From Helianthus annuus (taxonomy: Eukaryota > Streptophyta > Magnoliopsida > Asterales > Asteraceae): DNA of 64,000 nt. The stretch is taken from the NCBI RefSeq assembly GCF_002127325.2, contig NC_035437.2, positions 163,159,408 through 163,223,407 of the forward strand, read 5' to 3'. The notes beneath the pieces were generated by a model that searched no databases, was not told where the DNA came from, and worked only from the letters and a program-made list of their open reading frames with translations. This document shows, piece after piece, positions 42,729 to 54,968 of the stretch. How positions within the stretch are numbered: position 1 is the first letter of the stretch; every line of letters begins with the position of its first letter. The translations under genes and the position numbers were made by a program.

Positions 42729-45700
42729 TTATTGCCTCATCAACAGTTCCCTTATCTGTCCTTTAAATTGTAGTTCAAAGTCAAGGGCATCTGTGTCTTC
42801 ATCATCCCTGCTAAGTGGAAGATCAAGGAGATCCTGCAAATCTTCAAGACTCAGGCCAAGAGCTTGTTCCCTTGATATTTTCTCCACTTCTCCACCAGAC
42901 CTGAGCAAAGTCAATACGCAGGTCTGTTTGTCAGTTTCCCACTTTTGTATTTTTGAGCCTGGTGGGTTTCTTGGGAGATGTTTATTTGCAGAGGTATTTG
43001 GTGAGGCTGGCCTATTCATAACTGGCTGACCAGTATTTGCAGTTTGACCCAATCCAAGAGTTTCTATGATCATTTTCTTTATGCCTTCTTTTACAAGGTC
43101 ATCTCCTTTTATCATCTCTTGGATGGTTTCAGCTCCCAACTGTTTGTGTGACCTTCTTTTATAGATGGCAGCACCAGTTGGAGCAGTGGTTCTCCTGATT
43201 TGCAGCTTTGATGGTCTTTTTGAAAACTCAGCTTCAGGATAGTCAGGCTTTTGAGGAACTTTTGGATCTTTCTTTCTTAATTCCTCCAACCTTTTGTAGG
43301 TGATCCTGACCACATCTTCTTTCCATCTAGCAATTTGTCTTTTGTTTCCATATTCAGAAGCAACCAGTTCTTCTCTCATTCTTTTCAGTTCTACCTGTTT
43401 GTCAGGTACATTCTTTCTAAACTTTGCCCAGTCATGAGGAGTGTGAGTGACTTTCCTTTTTATCATGTCTTGAATTCTTGCTGCTTCATTTTCAAGCTTA
43501 GGAACAATCCACTCTTTGTACATGTATCTCTCTCCTTTGTACTTCTTGTGAGCCATGATGCTTTCAATGTAGTCTTTCTTCAAAGTTTCAGCTGCTCTTT
43601 CTGAAATTTGTTGACTGACATTTTTTGCAAATCGTTCTAGGGAGCTGACTTGTGTGAGCAAATATTGATAGTTTCTAGAAATTTCTTTGTCAGATTTCCA
43701 TTGTGTGTTTCTCTTTGAGATATCCTTTGCTTGCTTGGCCTTGATCTTCAAATATTCATCGACATTTTTAGGACAGGGGTATCCTTTTATTGATGGCAAC
43801 CTCCTTTTGACAGGGTCATCCTCATAGTAAAAAGATTTTATTTCTTCTCTAACAGCTTCTAGTTTAAGAGGAAATTGAACACCTGCAGGAGGTAAGGGCT
43901 TGTGCATTTGAACTGAAGAGAGAGTAACTGGTTTTGGTATTGTGACAAGAGCTAAAGATTTTGAAGATGTTTGGGATGGTGAAGTGTCATCATCTTTGAG
44001 AATTAGCCTTCTCCTCTTTGGTTGAGGAGGGACTGATGATGTTTTGGATGGAACAGTGGTGGTAGATGTAGTGGCAGTGATTTGTGATTGACAAATAGTT
44101 GTTGAAACAACTGGTGTTCCAACCACTGTTGTCTTTACGGCAGATGTTGTAACAACTGCTGTCTTCTGCCTTTTGGCAGGAGGTGATTTTGTTTTTGGTG
44201 GTGATGGTGATAAGGCAGTGGATGTAGTGTGTGTTGAAGTGGTGTGTGTTGAAGTAGGAGCAGATGTTGAAACCACTGAAGTACCAACAGTAGTGGGTAC
44301 AACAGGAGTTACAACAGCTGTTTTAGGTGGTGGTTTTGGAACAGACTTTGAACGTCTGGTTGGAATGGATTTGGGTAGCCTTACTCTTCTTGTAGGCTTC
44401 TTCTTTTCATCAACAAGATTTTCATCATCTTTTGACCCTGAAGTACCCTGATCCGGATAATTCACCCTGACTTTCCTTTTGGCCTCTCTATCCCTTTTTA
44501 CACTTGCACCTGCTTCTGCCAGTGCATTTGTGGTCACATCAATTTTCTTGCTTCCATCTGGCAGAGGGATCTGTTTGGTCATGTTTGCATTTTCTGGTGC
44601 AATGTAGAGACCATCCTCTATTCCCTTCTTTTTCCACTCCTGAATTTTCTCCCCCATTTTGGCATTATCTGGGGGAAGTTGATCAATGAAGAGAACTGGT
44701 GGAGGAGTAGTGCCAGTAGTGTGCAGGATCTGAGTTTTGAGAGCCTTTAGATCAGCCTGAGTGTTCTTGAACCTTGACTCCATTGCATTTCTCAGCTGTT
44801 GAACATGTTTTTCATGTTGCTGATCTGCTAGTTGTGCTTGTTGATGGAGAAAAGGTTGAAATAGATTCCAGAGCTCATTTGTAGCAGGTGCCTGTTGTGG
44901 AGCAGGTGCTTGAGGTGGAACAGCAGTGGATTGCATCTTTTGAGTTTTCAACACCTGCTGTAGCATGTTTTTAAGATCTGTAACAGATGTATCCAACTTT
45001 TCAATTTGTTCCGTCAAATCCTGATATTTTAAATCATCACCCAATTTAATGGGATCATCTGATTTCCCACTAACAGTGGTTTTATCAGTGGTAAAGGTAG
45101 GGAGCATACTCCAAACATTAACCACTGATGCCCCTTTTTCTTGGTACTGGGGTCTTCTCCCTTCAACACTTGACAACCTTTTGATGTTGCCAGTAGGATA
45201 AATAAATCCACTGGTGGTTGGCAGACGTGCTATAAAAGGAATTGCCTCCAAGGAAGTCTTATTGATGTAACCACTGTCCAACTGTAAACCAGTGGGTTCA
45301 ACAGTTGTAGTGGCTGCTTCACTTGGATGACCACCAAGAGTTATTTGTAACTCAAGGGGTGTAACCTCCTCAGGTTATGTTGGTGGGTTAGCAAAGAATG
45401 ATACATCAGGCTCAGTCAGTTGTTGAGGTATATTCTCATTAACAGGTGATTGAGAAGGACTGAGTAATGCCTGGTTCAAATCTATTGCATCCAACAAAAG
45501 TTGTGTTTTTGGTGGAATTGTGGATGTGAGATGGGGTGTAGAAAGAGAAGTTGCCCCGAGCATTGGGCTGTGGATGATGGAAACGAGTGTTTTTCCAGAG
45601 CATCATAATGTGGTGGCCCTTTGTGTACAACCTGTTCTTTTTGTGAAGAAGCAGGAGGAGTTTTGGGTATGGGTTGAGATATTTGTACCAACTGCTGTGA

Positions 45701-46747
45701 GGAAGAAGCAGCAGTCGTTTCTTGTGACATTTGTGTTGTCACAGGCAGTAGCTCTGGTATCTCATCCTCCAGAGTTGCCGTTTTGATTGGTTTGGGGGGT
45801 TTTTTATTTCTCTTTTTGTTTGGCTTTTTGGGATTTGTAGGTGTGGGTTTCAAAACAGTTGGTCTGCTGCTTTGATCACCTAGAGCAGTGGGCTCAGCAG
45901 CAGATACCTGAGGAGCAGTGGTAGCTGCTAAATTCTGCTCAGGCACCTCTGCCTGTGTTTTGCAAGGTGCTAACATTCTTGAAAAAGTTTCAGTTGTTAG
46001 GCTGTTTATTTGAGTAATCTCACCTTGATTTATTGCAGCTAAATCATCCTTACTGAATTTCTTTTCAAAATAGTAACTTAAAAACCTTGGAAACAGTAAG
46101 AATGATTTCGTTTCAACATTAGTAACCAAATCTTTAAAGATTTCCCGAGAATAGTTAAAATTTTCTTCTTGAAGAATTGCATATCCCAGATTTTGAATCT
46201 TCAAAGGGATTTCATTAAAAGAAGTGGTTTTGTTTGAAACACATAGTAGGAGGGTATGAAATAAAAATCTGGTTGCAGAAGGAAAATAACCTTTTTGTAA
46301 GGTAAGTTTCTTCATCATTGTGGCTTCATACCCTCTTTCAATGAAGTCAGTTTGTAACTCGTTTTTAGTGAAAGAAGTTTTACCTTTCTGATCATCGAGT
46401 TGAAAGACCTCTGAAATGGATTGTGGCGTGATTTGGATAGCTTTACCCTTTATAGAAGAGTGTATGGTGGTTGCAGTGTCTCCTTGTTTTTCAAGGGTTG
46501 CATTCTTCCAGAACTCCCTTTGGGTCTCCAAATAGATTGGTGCATCGGCTGTGAACAAAGTTTTGTACTTTGATTTTGCCATGATGTTAATGATGGAATC
46601 AAAAACATTTGTGGTTCCTGGTTTTATGAGAAGACCTAGGAGATTGTGAGATGATTTATATGGAATTTCAGTGGAGATTGCCTTTTGAGAGGCTGTTTTC
46701 GATGATGATTTGGATGTGGGTTTTGCAGATGGCTTCGATTTTGTCAT
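42729..46747 (-). pseudogene. Additional 3' ORF of element I (Sirevirus env-like position), two lesions
   Basis: Starts MTKSKPSAKPTSKSSSK at 46747. The first frame runs 421 codons to 45482, but similarity to element D leaves that frame near 45560-45600, so a frameshift lies there. A TAA at 45375-45377 follows in the new frame, and the last 850 codons (45281-42729) are open. Conserved parts shared with D: SKYKTLFTADAPIYLETQRE, LQKGYFPSATRFLFHTLL, LSYYFEKKF, a coiled coil (LTEQIEKLDTSVTDLKNML) and the tail VLTLLRSGGEVEKISREQAL, then LSRDDEDTDALDF. The middle is Thr/Pro/Ser-rich and basic. I see no hydrophobic membrane segment or signal peptide. Homology of two separately inserted copies argues for a genuine gene of this family. 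Its role is unknown. Confidence 0.82.
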
Positions 46748-47271
46748 TTTTGAATAGAATGATCGAAGAAGATGAGATGAAAAACTGTTTTGAGAAGAGA
46801 ATTTTTAAGAATTCAATTCGACAGTAAAACCCTGTTTCGGTGGTGAGTGGGGGATTTTTATAGGGAAAAAAGTGAATGCTGACGTGGCAGCCGTTACAAA
46901 AGGTCTGACCACTATGTACTGCCCACGTGACAACCCCTGGTGAAAGTGAAGGACAGTACTTTGATGAAAGTGAGAGATGAAGGCAGTGGTAAGGAAGCAG
47001 TGGATGATTTTCACTATCAGTGGATAGCATATCAGTGGATAAGACACTGCTTTTGAACAACAGAGATTATCAAAGGAATGAGAGAACAGGGGTTGACTTT
47101 CAGCAGTGGACAGACTTTTGAAGTAGAGCAGACTTTTGAACAATCAGTGGTTATGGCAGACTTTTAGGGATTTTAATGAAAATTTCATTTTTAGCTATTT
47201 TTAAGGATGGATTTTTGATTTTCTGAAAACATTTTGTTGCTTTTATTCAAAGAAAAACAAGATGTTGCTTG
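46748..47271 (-). promoter_or_regulatory. Spacer between pol and additional ORF of element I: putative internal promoter
   Basis: On the minus strand a G-box CACGTG (46929-46924), a GCCACGTCAGCA block (near 46885) and a TATA box TATAAAAA (46862-46855) precede the ATG at 46747 by about 182, 135 and 108 bp. Element D keeps the same order and spacing before its copy (27092-27278). This suggests that the additional ORF has its own transcript. Upstream of 46930 I see only low-complexity CAGTGG-rich sequence. Confidence 0.5.
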
Positions 47272-50200
47272 TTATTCCATGTTCAGCATCCCAATCCTAG
47301 AGACCAAGCTTTCAAAAGTGGCTGTATCAAGTGCTTTTGTGAGCACATCTGCCAGCTGGTCTTTAGTTGGGACATGATGCAGAGAAATCAAACCTTTTTC
47401 ATAGCAATCCCTCACAAAGTGATGTCTGATGTCGATGTGTTTGGTGGTAGAGTGGGAAACTGGATTTTTGATGATATTTTCTGCTGCCTGGCTGTCCAAC
47501 ATGAGTGGTGTTTTTAAGGCAGTGATACCAAAATCCAGTAACTGATTTTGAAGCCACAAGAGTTGGGCTGTACAGCTTGCAGCAGCAATGTATTCAGCCT
47601 CAGCAGTGGATGTTGAAACTGCTGCTTCCTTTTTGCTTTGCCAAGAAACTAAGCAATCACCTAGAAACTGGCACCCTCCTGAAGTGGACTTCCTTGTGGG
47701 GTGACATCCAGCGAAGTCACTGTCTGAAAAACCTGAAAGCTTGATATTCCCATTAGCTGGATACCAGATACCAAGTGTGGGAGCACCTTTTATGTATCTG
47801 AAGATCCTTTTTACAGCAATGAGATTTGATTTTCTGGGAGCTGATTGACTTCTTGCACAGACACATGTTGTAAACATGATGTCTGGTCTAGATGCAGTTA
47901 GGTACAATAAAGACCCAATCATGCTTCTATAGAGTGTTTGGTCAATCAGCTCATCCTTTTCATCAGACATGACAAGCTTATTTGTTGCCATGGGTGTGCT
48001 GCATGGTTTACAATCATTCATATCAAATTTGGTCAAAAGTTCTTTAGCATATTTGCTTTGATGAATGAAAGTTCCATTTTGCATTTGCTGTACTTGGAGA
48101 CCAAGAAAGCATTGCAGCTCACCCATTGCACTCATTTCAAACTCAGCTGTCATGAGTTCTCTAAACTCTTCACACATTTTGTTACATGTGCTTCCAAAAA
48201 TAATGTCATCCACATAAATTTGGACAATCATTAAATCCTTCCCTCTCCACTTAAGAAACAGTGTTTTATCAATGGTACCTCTTTTGAAACCATTTGAGAG
48301 TAGGAAGTTGGAAAGAGTTTCATACCAGGCCCTTGGTGTTTGTTTCAGGCCATACAAGGCTTTGTTTAGCCTGTAGACATGATCAGGATAAAATGGATCC
48401 TCAAAACCTGGAGGTTGACATACATACACCTCTTCTTGAATTGTACCATAGAGGAAAGCACTTTTGATATCCATTTGAAACACCTTCATGTTGTGGTTGA
48501 CAGCAAAGGCCAGGAACAGTCTAATGGCTTCCAATCTTGCAACAGGGGTGAATGTTTCATCATAATCAATCCCCTCTTCCTGTCTGTAACCTTGAACCAC
48601 AAGCCTGACATTATTCTTGACAACAATGCCCCTTTCATCAGTTTTGTTCTTGAAGACCCACTTTGTGCCAATGGGACTAACCTCTTTTGGCAGTGGTATA
48701 AGCTCCCATACTTGTTGTCTTTTAAACTATTGGAGCTCCTCTTGCATGGCTTCTACCCAGCTGTTGTCTTTCAGTGCCTTTTGGTACTTGACTGGCTGAT
48801 GGAGTGATAGAAAACCAGCAAAAAGACAAATGTTTTGGGTTTGGCTTCTTGTGAGCACCCCTTCATTGATGTTGCCAATGATTTGATCAGGTGGATGAGA
48901 TCTCAAGAAGATTAAATCTCCTTGGTATGGTATGATGGCATTTGTTGGTGAAGGCTGCAAATGTGTATCATCTGAGCTAACCACTGCTGGTGACTTTGAT
49001 GATCCAGCAGTGGCTTCAAAAGGTGGTGGAATAGGTGGTAATGAAGTGGACAACTGCTGATTTTTATCCACTGTTTGAGGACTTTTGTCAGCAGTGTTTG
49101 AAGATGTGGAAGCAGTGGTGGATGGGCTACTTTGGTCAACAACTGTTGAGGTAGCAGTGGTTGAGCTTTGACAACTGTTTTGAACAGCTGGTGCTTTTCC
49201 CTTTGTGGCAGACCTTTGAGGGGTGATGATTTCATACCTATAGTCTGGTGTTGTATCTTCTGATGGACCTGCACTGTTAGTCTTGACAGCAGTATTTTCA
49301 AAAGTAAAATTTTCAAGATCAAACAGATCTGCAGGATTTGCTGGGATTTTCATTGATGAAAGTTCATTGAACTTTACATTCAAAGTCTCCTCCACTGCCT
49401 TGGTCCGTGTATTGAACACTTTGTATGCCTTGGCAGTGGTTGAGTATCCCAGATGATAACCACAATCAATTTTGGCTGCAAATTTTGAAATGGAATCTTT
49501 TAAGTTCAAAATAAAGCATGGGCAGCCAAACACCTTGAAATATGAGATCAGTGGTTTGATTTTATACAGAATTTCATAAGCAGTCTTTTTATGCCTGGGG
49601 TTTATTAAAACTCTGTTCTGGACATAGCAAGCAGTGTTTACTGCCTCTGCCCAGAAAGTTAATGGCAAACCTAAATCTGCAAGCATAGTTCTGGCAGCCT
49701 CAATCAAAGTTCTGTTCTTTCTTTCAACAACCCCATTTTGCTCTGGTGTTCTAGGGATGCTGTACTGCCTTACAATCCCTTTCTTCACACAGAAGGCATC
49801 CAACTCCTTATTTTTAAATTCTGTGCCATTGTCACTCCTGAAGCTTTTCACTGGAAGGTCAAATTGCTTTTCAACCTGTGTCACAAAGTCTTGCAAAATG
49901 CCTGCAGTCTCATCTTTTGAGTGTAAAAATAAAGTCCATGTAAACCTAGAAAAGTCATCAACAATAACCAAACAATATCTTTTCTTCTTGAGGCTCATGA
50001 CTTGAACTGGGCCAAACAAATCCATGTGTAGCATTTGCAAACACTGGGTTGTTTTGGACTCTTCAACGGACTTGTAAGAACTTTTATGCTGTTTTCCTTT
50101 TAAACAGGAAATGCAATGTTCAGGACATGAAAACAATTTTTGTGGTAGGCCTCTCACCAAACCATTTTTTGAAATTTCAGTGATTGTCTTAAGATTTGTG

Positions 50201-50679
50201 TGCCCCAGCCTTCTGTGCCAAAGTTCTGTCTCTTTGTTAGAGGCAGCTGAGAACAGACAGGCATCAGCTCTGGGACACTCTTTTGACATATCAACAACAT
50301 AAACATTGCCACTTCTTTGAGCAACAAGTTTAGTTTGACCGGTTTTGATTATTGCTTCAATCTTTTTGACCATTTCTGGTCCAACAATCCTACAACAATC
50401 TTTTGTGAAGAATGACCCAAACCCTTTGTCACTCATTTGTGATACACTCAGAAGGTTGAATTTTAGATTGTCTATCAGATTGACATTTTCAAATTTTACA
50501 TTTCCAGATTGCACTGTACCAGACCCTAGAACTTTCCCTTTACTATTATTCCCAAAGGATATATCACCCCCTCCATGGATTTTAAAGTCTTTGAGGAGGG
50601 CTTTACATCCTGTTATGTGCCTGGAGCCTCCACTATCTACATACCAAAGACTATCAAAGCATGCAGAAGCTCCCTGCAC
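47272..50679 (-). pseudogene. Pol of element I (protease, integrase, reverse transcriptase, RNase H), one stop
   Basis: Ty1/copia order. Protease begins with LWYVDSGGSRHITG. The pre-integrase/zinc region is LWHRRLGHTN...CISCLKGKQH. The integrase core has catalytic acidic residues in LHMDLFGPV, FRSDNGTEF and EQNGVVERKNRTL. Reverse transcriptase has YDETFTPVARLEAIR, FQMDIKSAFLYG and catalytic IYVDDIIFGS. RNase H shows SGFSDSDFAG, STSTAEAEYIAA and LDSQAAENI. The natural end is LVSRIGMLNME at 47272. One TAG (48727-48729) interrupts the N-terminal RT region, after which the same domain continues. The start of the frame at 50679 follows a frame change from gag. Motif choice and a downstream gene support the Sirevirus lineage. 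All catalytic residues checked are present. Confidence 0.92.
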
Positions 50680-50693
50680 ATGAAGTAAAAGGA

Positions 50694-53600
50694 TTAGTTC
50701 ATTAAGGGCTCCAAAGCCAACAGGGCTTTGGATGGGGATTCAACAGTGTCTGGTATGGATGCAGAGTGATGGACAGTGGTTAGGTCAGGGGTTTTGACAG
50801 CTTTAGTACTGTTTCTTGCTAACCACTGTTGGGGGTCTTGACCAATCACCTGCTGATAACCAAAAGGATGCCTATTCACTCTAGGTTTAGAGGGCCTTTT
50901 GTAGGCCTCATAAACGTGTGGAATCCTTTGGTAGGACTGTTTTCCCTTGCCTTTTCTGAACTGATTGGTAGGGGGTGCATCAGTAACCTGAACATCTCTT
51001 TTGACAGATGTTTGGTTCAGCTGTTTTGTGACAGCTGTTTGAACTGGTACAAACAGTAGTTGTTTCTTGGTGAATTTGACAGATGTTGACGATGATGGAC
51101 TCAAGGATGTTTTAGCAAGGTACTCATTCTTTTTCACATCAAAGTTTTTGAGATACACACATGCTTGAGTTTTGTGGTTTGTTTTACCACAAACAATGCA
51201 ACTTTCAGCTAAAACAATGACACTTGTTCTGTTTATATCATAAGCTTTTAAGTGGAAACAGTCTTTTGTTAGATGATTCCTTTTCTCACAGAATTCACAA
51301 AACAAGTTATCAATTTTTTCTTTCTTCTTTCTCTTTTCAGACTCCTTTGTAGCAGAGGTTTTAACCACTGTTGGGATGTCCTTGAGAGGTATGACTTTAG
51401 CTTTTGGAGCTTTAACACCATCAATTGATGTAAAGTCCATTGGCTTGAAATTTTCAAGAATATCACACTCATCAGACATTTTGGTTTAAACTGATGATTT
51501 TCAAGCTCCTCAAAAGTAGAGGATCCCATTGGTCTGTCACGTGTGATTTTGTTACCAAGTTTGTCAGTGATTTTCACTTCTTGGCCATTCTTGTTTGTGG
51601 GGATGAACTCAGTGGTTACATCAGTGGTTGGAACAGATTTCCAAAAGCAGTGTTTTCATCATCATGTTTTCTATAACCAACCCCAAATTTCACATTGCTT
51701 TTTATCTGTTTTTCAAGCATAACCTCATACCCTTTGCATGATTCCACCCATCTCTCACATGTGATCTGGGTGGACTCTAACTCCTTTTTGCAAACTTGGT
51801 ATTTTTCTACCAAAGTTTGGAGTTGGGTTTTGGTTATGCTCTGCTCTTCTTTCATGCTGCTAATCTCTTCGTCCTTTTTAGCCAATTTGTTTTTAAGTTC
51901 TTTTAGAGATCTTTCAAATTTGACTTCATCAGTTAAGATTTTATCCCGAAGGTTTTCATTCACCTCTTTGATGTTAGCAAAAGCAATAATGCAATTGTCA
52001 GAACACAGTTTTTCAAGAACTTGAGGTGATACCTTGGCAGCAGCCATCATTGCACAATCACATTGAGGATTTTCTTCATCTTCAGCTCTTTCTTCTTCTC
52101 ACCTGCTTTTTCTTCTTTCTTTTCTTCCTTGTTCTCTTCGGACCATGGGTCTGTCAGTGGTTCAATCAGGGTACCTGAACTTTCTCCCAACAGTAGTTCA
52201 CCAGCCACAGCAGTAACCACTGCTTCAGTCACCTCATCCACTGTTTCAATACTCAGCTGTTCCTCTTCAGTTTCAACCCCCTCCTGTATTGACTCTAATG
52301 CCATCAAACAAAATTCATTATGAGAAGAAACATTGGAAGCATAGAGTGCAAAATTTTCATCACTGAGGTCCTCAGGCATACTGCTCCAGTCAACAAACCC
52401 TTGAGTGAAAAAACTTTGTTGATCTGGTTGTACTGCTGCTGGAGCAGTGGTTTGAGGTGCAGGCTGCACTTGTGCCTGAGGGACAGGGGTTTGAACATAT
52501 TGGATATGTGGAACAGTAGTTTGGACATAGTGCACTGGCACAGGGGCAGCAGCATAGTTAGCAGTGTTCACTTGAGCTGCTGGGGCATATTGGGTATAGT
52601 GCACAGTGCCTTGATTTTGAGGTCTAGGATTTGAGCTAGGATGAGTGATTATGGGACTAGTCGTTTGACTCCTACATTCCCTAGCGAAGTGTCCCAACCT
52701 ATTACACTTGTAGCACTTGATTTTCGATTTATCCAACCCAACCCTTAGATTCCCATGCAAACCTGAGAATTTTCGCCCTGTTCTTTTATAAAATTTTCTA
52801 GTTCTAACACTTAGCAAGGCCAGTTGGTGCAGGATGTCCATTTCCTCTAAGTTAGTGGGGTCAAAATGCTGTAGGTCATTGAGTTCAAAGCTTAGGTTGT
52901 ATGACATCTGGTTTTCGTTTGCAGTGAATGCATAACTTGTAGAGTGAGGATCAGGGTTGTTAAAATTTGCACCAGCAGTTATGTCAATGAAGTGATCATA
53001 ACCCTGATCCTTACCCCTACTCCCAGATTCTTCTTGACCCAAAAAAGCAGTGTTACCAAATGTATAATCATCAACGGTTTTTCCTGACTCTTGTAACTTC
53101 CTTTTCTGGTTCAACTCCCTTTCGTAGGTCAGGAGTCGACCGTGGAGTTGGGTTAAGGTCAGATCCTTGAACTCAGGTGAGTTTCGGGTGACAAAAGCTA
53201 TGGTGTCCCATTTTTCTGGCAGTGACCTGAGGAACCTGCTATTTTGAGTTGACTTTGTAAAAGTGGTTTTAACAAGCCTCAGTTCACTGATGAGACAACT
53301 GAAACGCTCAAATTGTTGCGTCATTGATTCACCTTTAACATGACAAAATGTTTCATACTGTTGGTTCAGGATTTCCCTATTGTTTTCTATGACTTCTTCG
53401 GTTCCCCCAAACTGTTCCTTAAGCGCGTCCCATAACTCTTTGGCACTGTTACAGTGTAACAGTCCAGCATATATTTCATTGGGCAGTGCTGATGCTATGA
53501 TGCTAAATGCTTTAGCATCTAGTCCGATTTTTTTGAAAGTCGGTTTCGGTATAATTTTCAACTGGTTTTGGAACGTTCTTTTTAGCATCTTCAGCGCTTG

Positions 53601-53772
53601 GCACTGTGGGAACATGGGGACCAAAGACGACAGACCTCCAACAACCTGTGCTTTGTTGAGCGAGGATGTGACCTATCCTCCTCTGCCAGATGTTATACTC
53701 ATTTCTTTTTAGCATAGGTGGATTAAAAGGCGAGCCGATGTTGTTTTTATCATCCTGAGATTGTGACGTCAT
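50694..53772 (-). pseudogene. Gag of element I, long Sirevirus-like form with three zinc knuckles, several frameshifts
   Basis: Starts MTSQSQDDKNNIGSPFNPPM at 53772. The first frame ends at 53512, but the gag body continues in the next frame from about 53545 (SALPNEIYAGLLHCNSAKEL, FLRSLPEKWDTIAFVT). A short T/A run near 53530 marks the shift. It has a knuckle CYKCNRLGHFAREC, a Gln/Pro-rich stretch and an acidic tail. Another shift at 52047-52050, where a stop and start overlap as ATGA, leads into a coiled-coil region (52050-51616, LKELKNKLAKKDEEI). After two further shifts (about 51620 and 51480) come CEFCEKRNHLTKDC and CIVCGKTNHKTQAC, ending at 50694 next to pol. At least four lesions in all; a nucleocapsid/capsid role is inferred from the family. 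Confidence 0.85.
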
Positions 53773-53922
53773 TCTTGTTGTTTTACAGACACTGAGAAAT
53801 CAACTTTAATGGTGATTAATCCTTGCTCTGTTTTTCAACAAACGAACAAACGATCAGTATCAACTGTTATGAGCTGAACTATTTACGTCAAAATGATTGT
53901 TAAATCAAATTTGACTGTCCAA

Positions 53923-53934
53923 GCTCTGATACCA
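53923..53934 (-). other. Primer-binding site of element I (initiator tRNA-Met)
   Basis: The minus strand reads TGGTATCAGAGC, two bases from the 5' LTR. The following leader (GGACAGTCAAATTTGAT) matches that of element D. Confidence 0.92.
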
Positions 53935-53936
53935 AT

Positions 53937-54671
53937 TGTTGGATTTGAGTTTGATTTTGATTGTATTTTGTGTTTGAAATTAAAATGAAAATGGATGAGT
54001 GTGCAGCGGAATTATGACAAAGACAAACTTTGCATACAATCAAACGAGAGTAATACTTTGATCAAACATCTTTTCACAATGAATCGGAAGATTGAATTTA
54101 TTTCAATAACGATTACAATGATTGATGAATGAATGCAAACTCCCCCTCAGCCAGAGCTCAGTTGTTTGTTCGTGCAAAGAAGACGATGATGCAAAAGAGC
54201 TAATAGAACAGTACAAAGTACTGATCTATTTATAGGCACTTGCAAACTACTGAGCATCTTAGCTGACGTCACCATGAAAGTGACATCTAACCTCCTAACA
54301 AACTCTAACCTCTGATCTATACAAACACTGCTGTGTTAACTACTGCTATTACATTATATTACAAAGCAGACTATTGAACAGCTGCTGCAACCTTCCACTG
54401 CTGTGAACCCAGCAACACTTGTCCGGATCAGCAGAGCTTGACTCAAAGCAGTAGATTGAAACAGCAGGGCTTTAGTCTTTCATCAGGTCTTTACTTGAGC
54501 AGCAGTTGTAGGTCAATATTTTGCAAGATCAGCAGATAGGAGGTCAGCAGTTGTTGAAATCACTTTCAAGGGGAGAGATTTGTATGTAATCATCTGCTTA
54601 TTCTGGATCCACTGCTCTGATCCAGTTTTGGCTTTAATTATCTGTTCCTCTGATAGGGTTCAATCCCAACA
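53937..54671 (-). repeat. 5' LTR of element I (735 bp)
   Basis: Partner of 41946-42679. Ends CAATCCCAACA at 54671 and is followed by target duplication ATGTG. Confidence 0.94.
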
Positions 54672-54829
54672 ATGTGTATAAAATTAATCATATTAATATA
54701 AATTAATTATAGTTCATGAATACTATTTATGAGCAGTTATTATTAATATGTATAATAATAATTGCATGCTTGAGTATGATGTTAAAGAGTATTGAGTATA
54801 TTAAGTCCTGATAATTTGTTCACATCACA
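54672..54829. repeat. Backbone with a tandem duplication flanking element I
   Basis: The 26 bp at 54722-54747 are identical to 41917-41942. With element I removed, the two copies lie about 74 bp apart in the target sequence, so a tandem duplication existed before I inserted. No gene. Confidence 0.7.
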
Positions 54830-54968
54830 TTTTTTTTTGAACAGTGAAATTCTATAATTATAGAATAAGGCCAGCATATGCTGTAAAACCCGAAAGATTA
54901 CAAAACTAAAACAAAGCAAAGCAAAGCAAAAATACATCATATTCTCTAGTCCCCCAGTTCTTTAGCTA

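Larger units (their letters stand above)
41946..54671 (-). mobile_element. Element I: Sirevirus-like Ty1/copia with gag, pol and additional 3' ORF
   Basis: LTRs at 41946-42679 and 53937-54671 (734 and 735 bp) are bounded by the perfect target duplication ATGTG (41941-41945 and 54672-54676). In minus orientation: primer-binding site (53934-53923), gag (53772-50694), pol (50679-47272), a 524-bp spacer with promoter-like motifs, the additional ORF (46747-42729) and purine tract (42691-42680). The order protease-integrase-RT-RNase H is copia. A second gene after pol, a very long gag with several zinc knuckles and AGGGGGAGT tracts point to the Sirevirus lineage. By eye the LTRs differ at about ten positions. 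LTR ends and leader match element D. Confidence 0.94.

Noticed and set aside
50680..50705. Possible 3' splice site (CTAAT, pyrimidines, TGTGCAG) between gag and pol of element I
   Set aside because: The context looks splice-like, but no matching donor was found and gag has other plain frameshifts nearby; a lesion explains the frame change.
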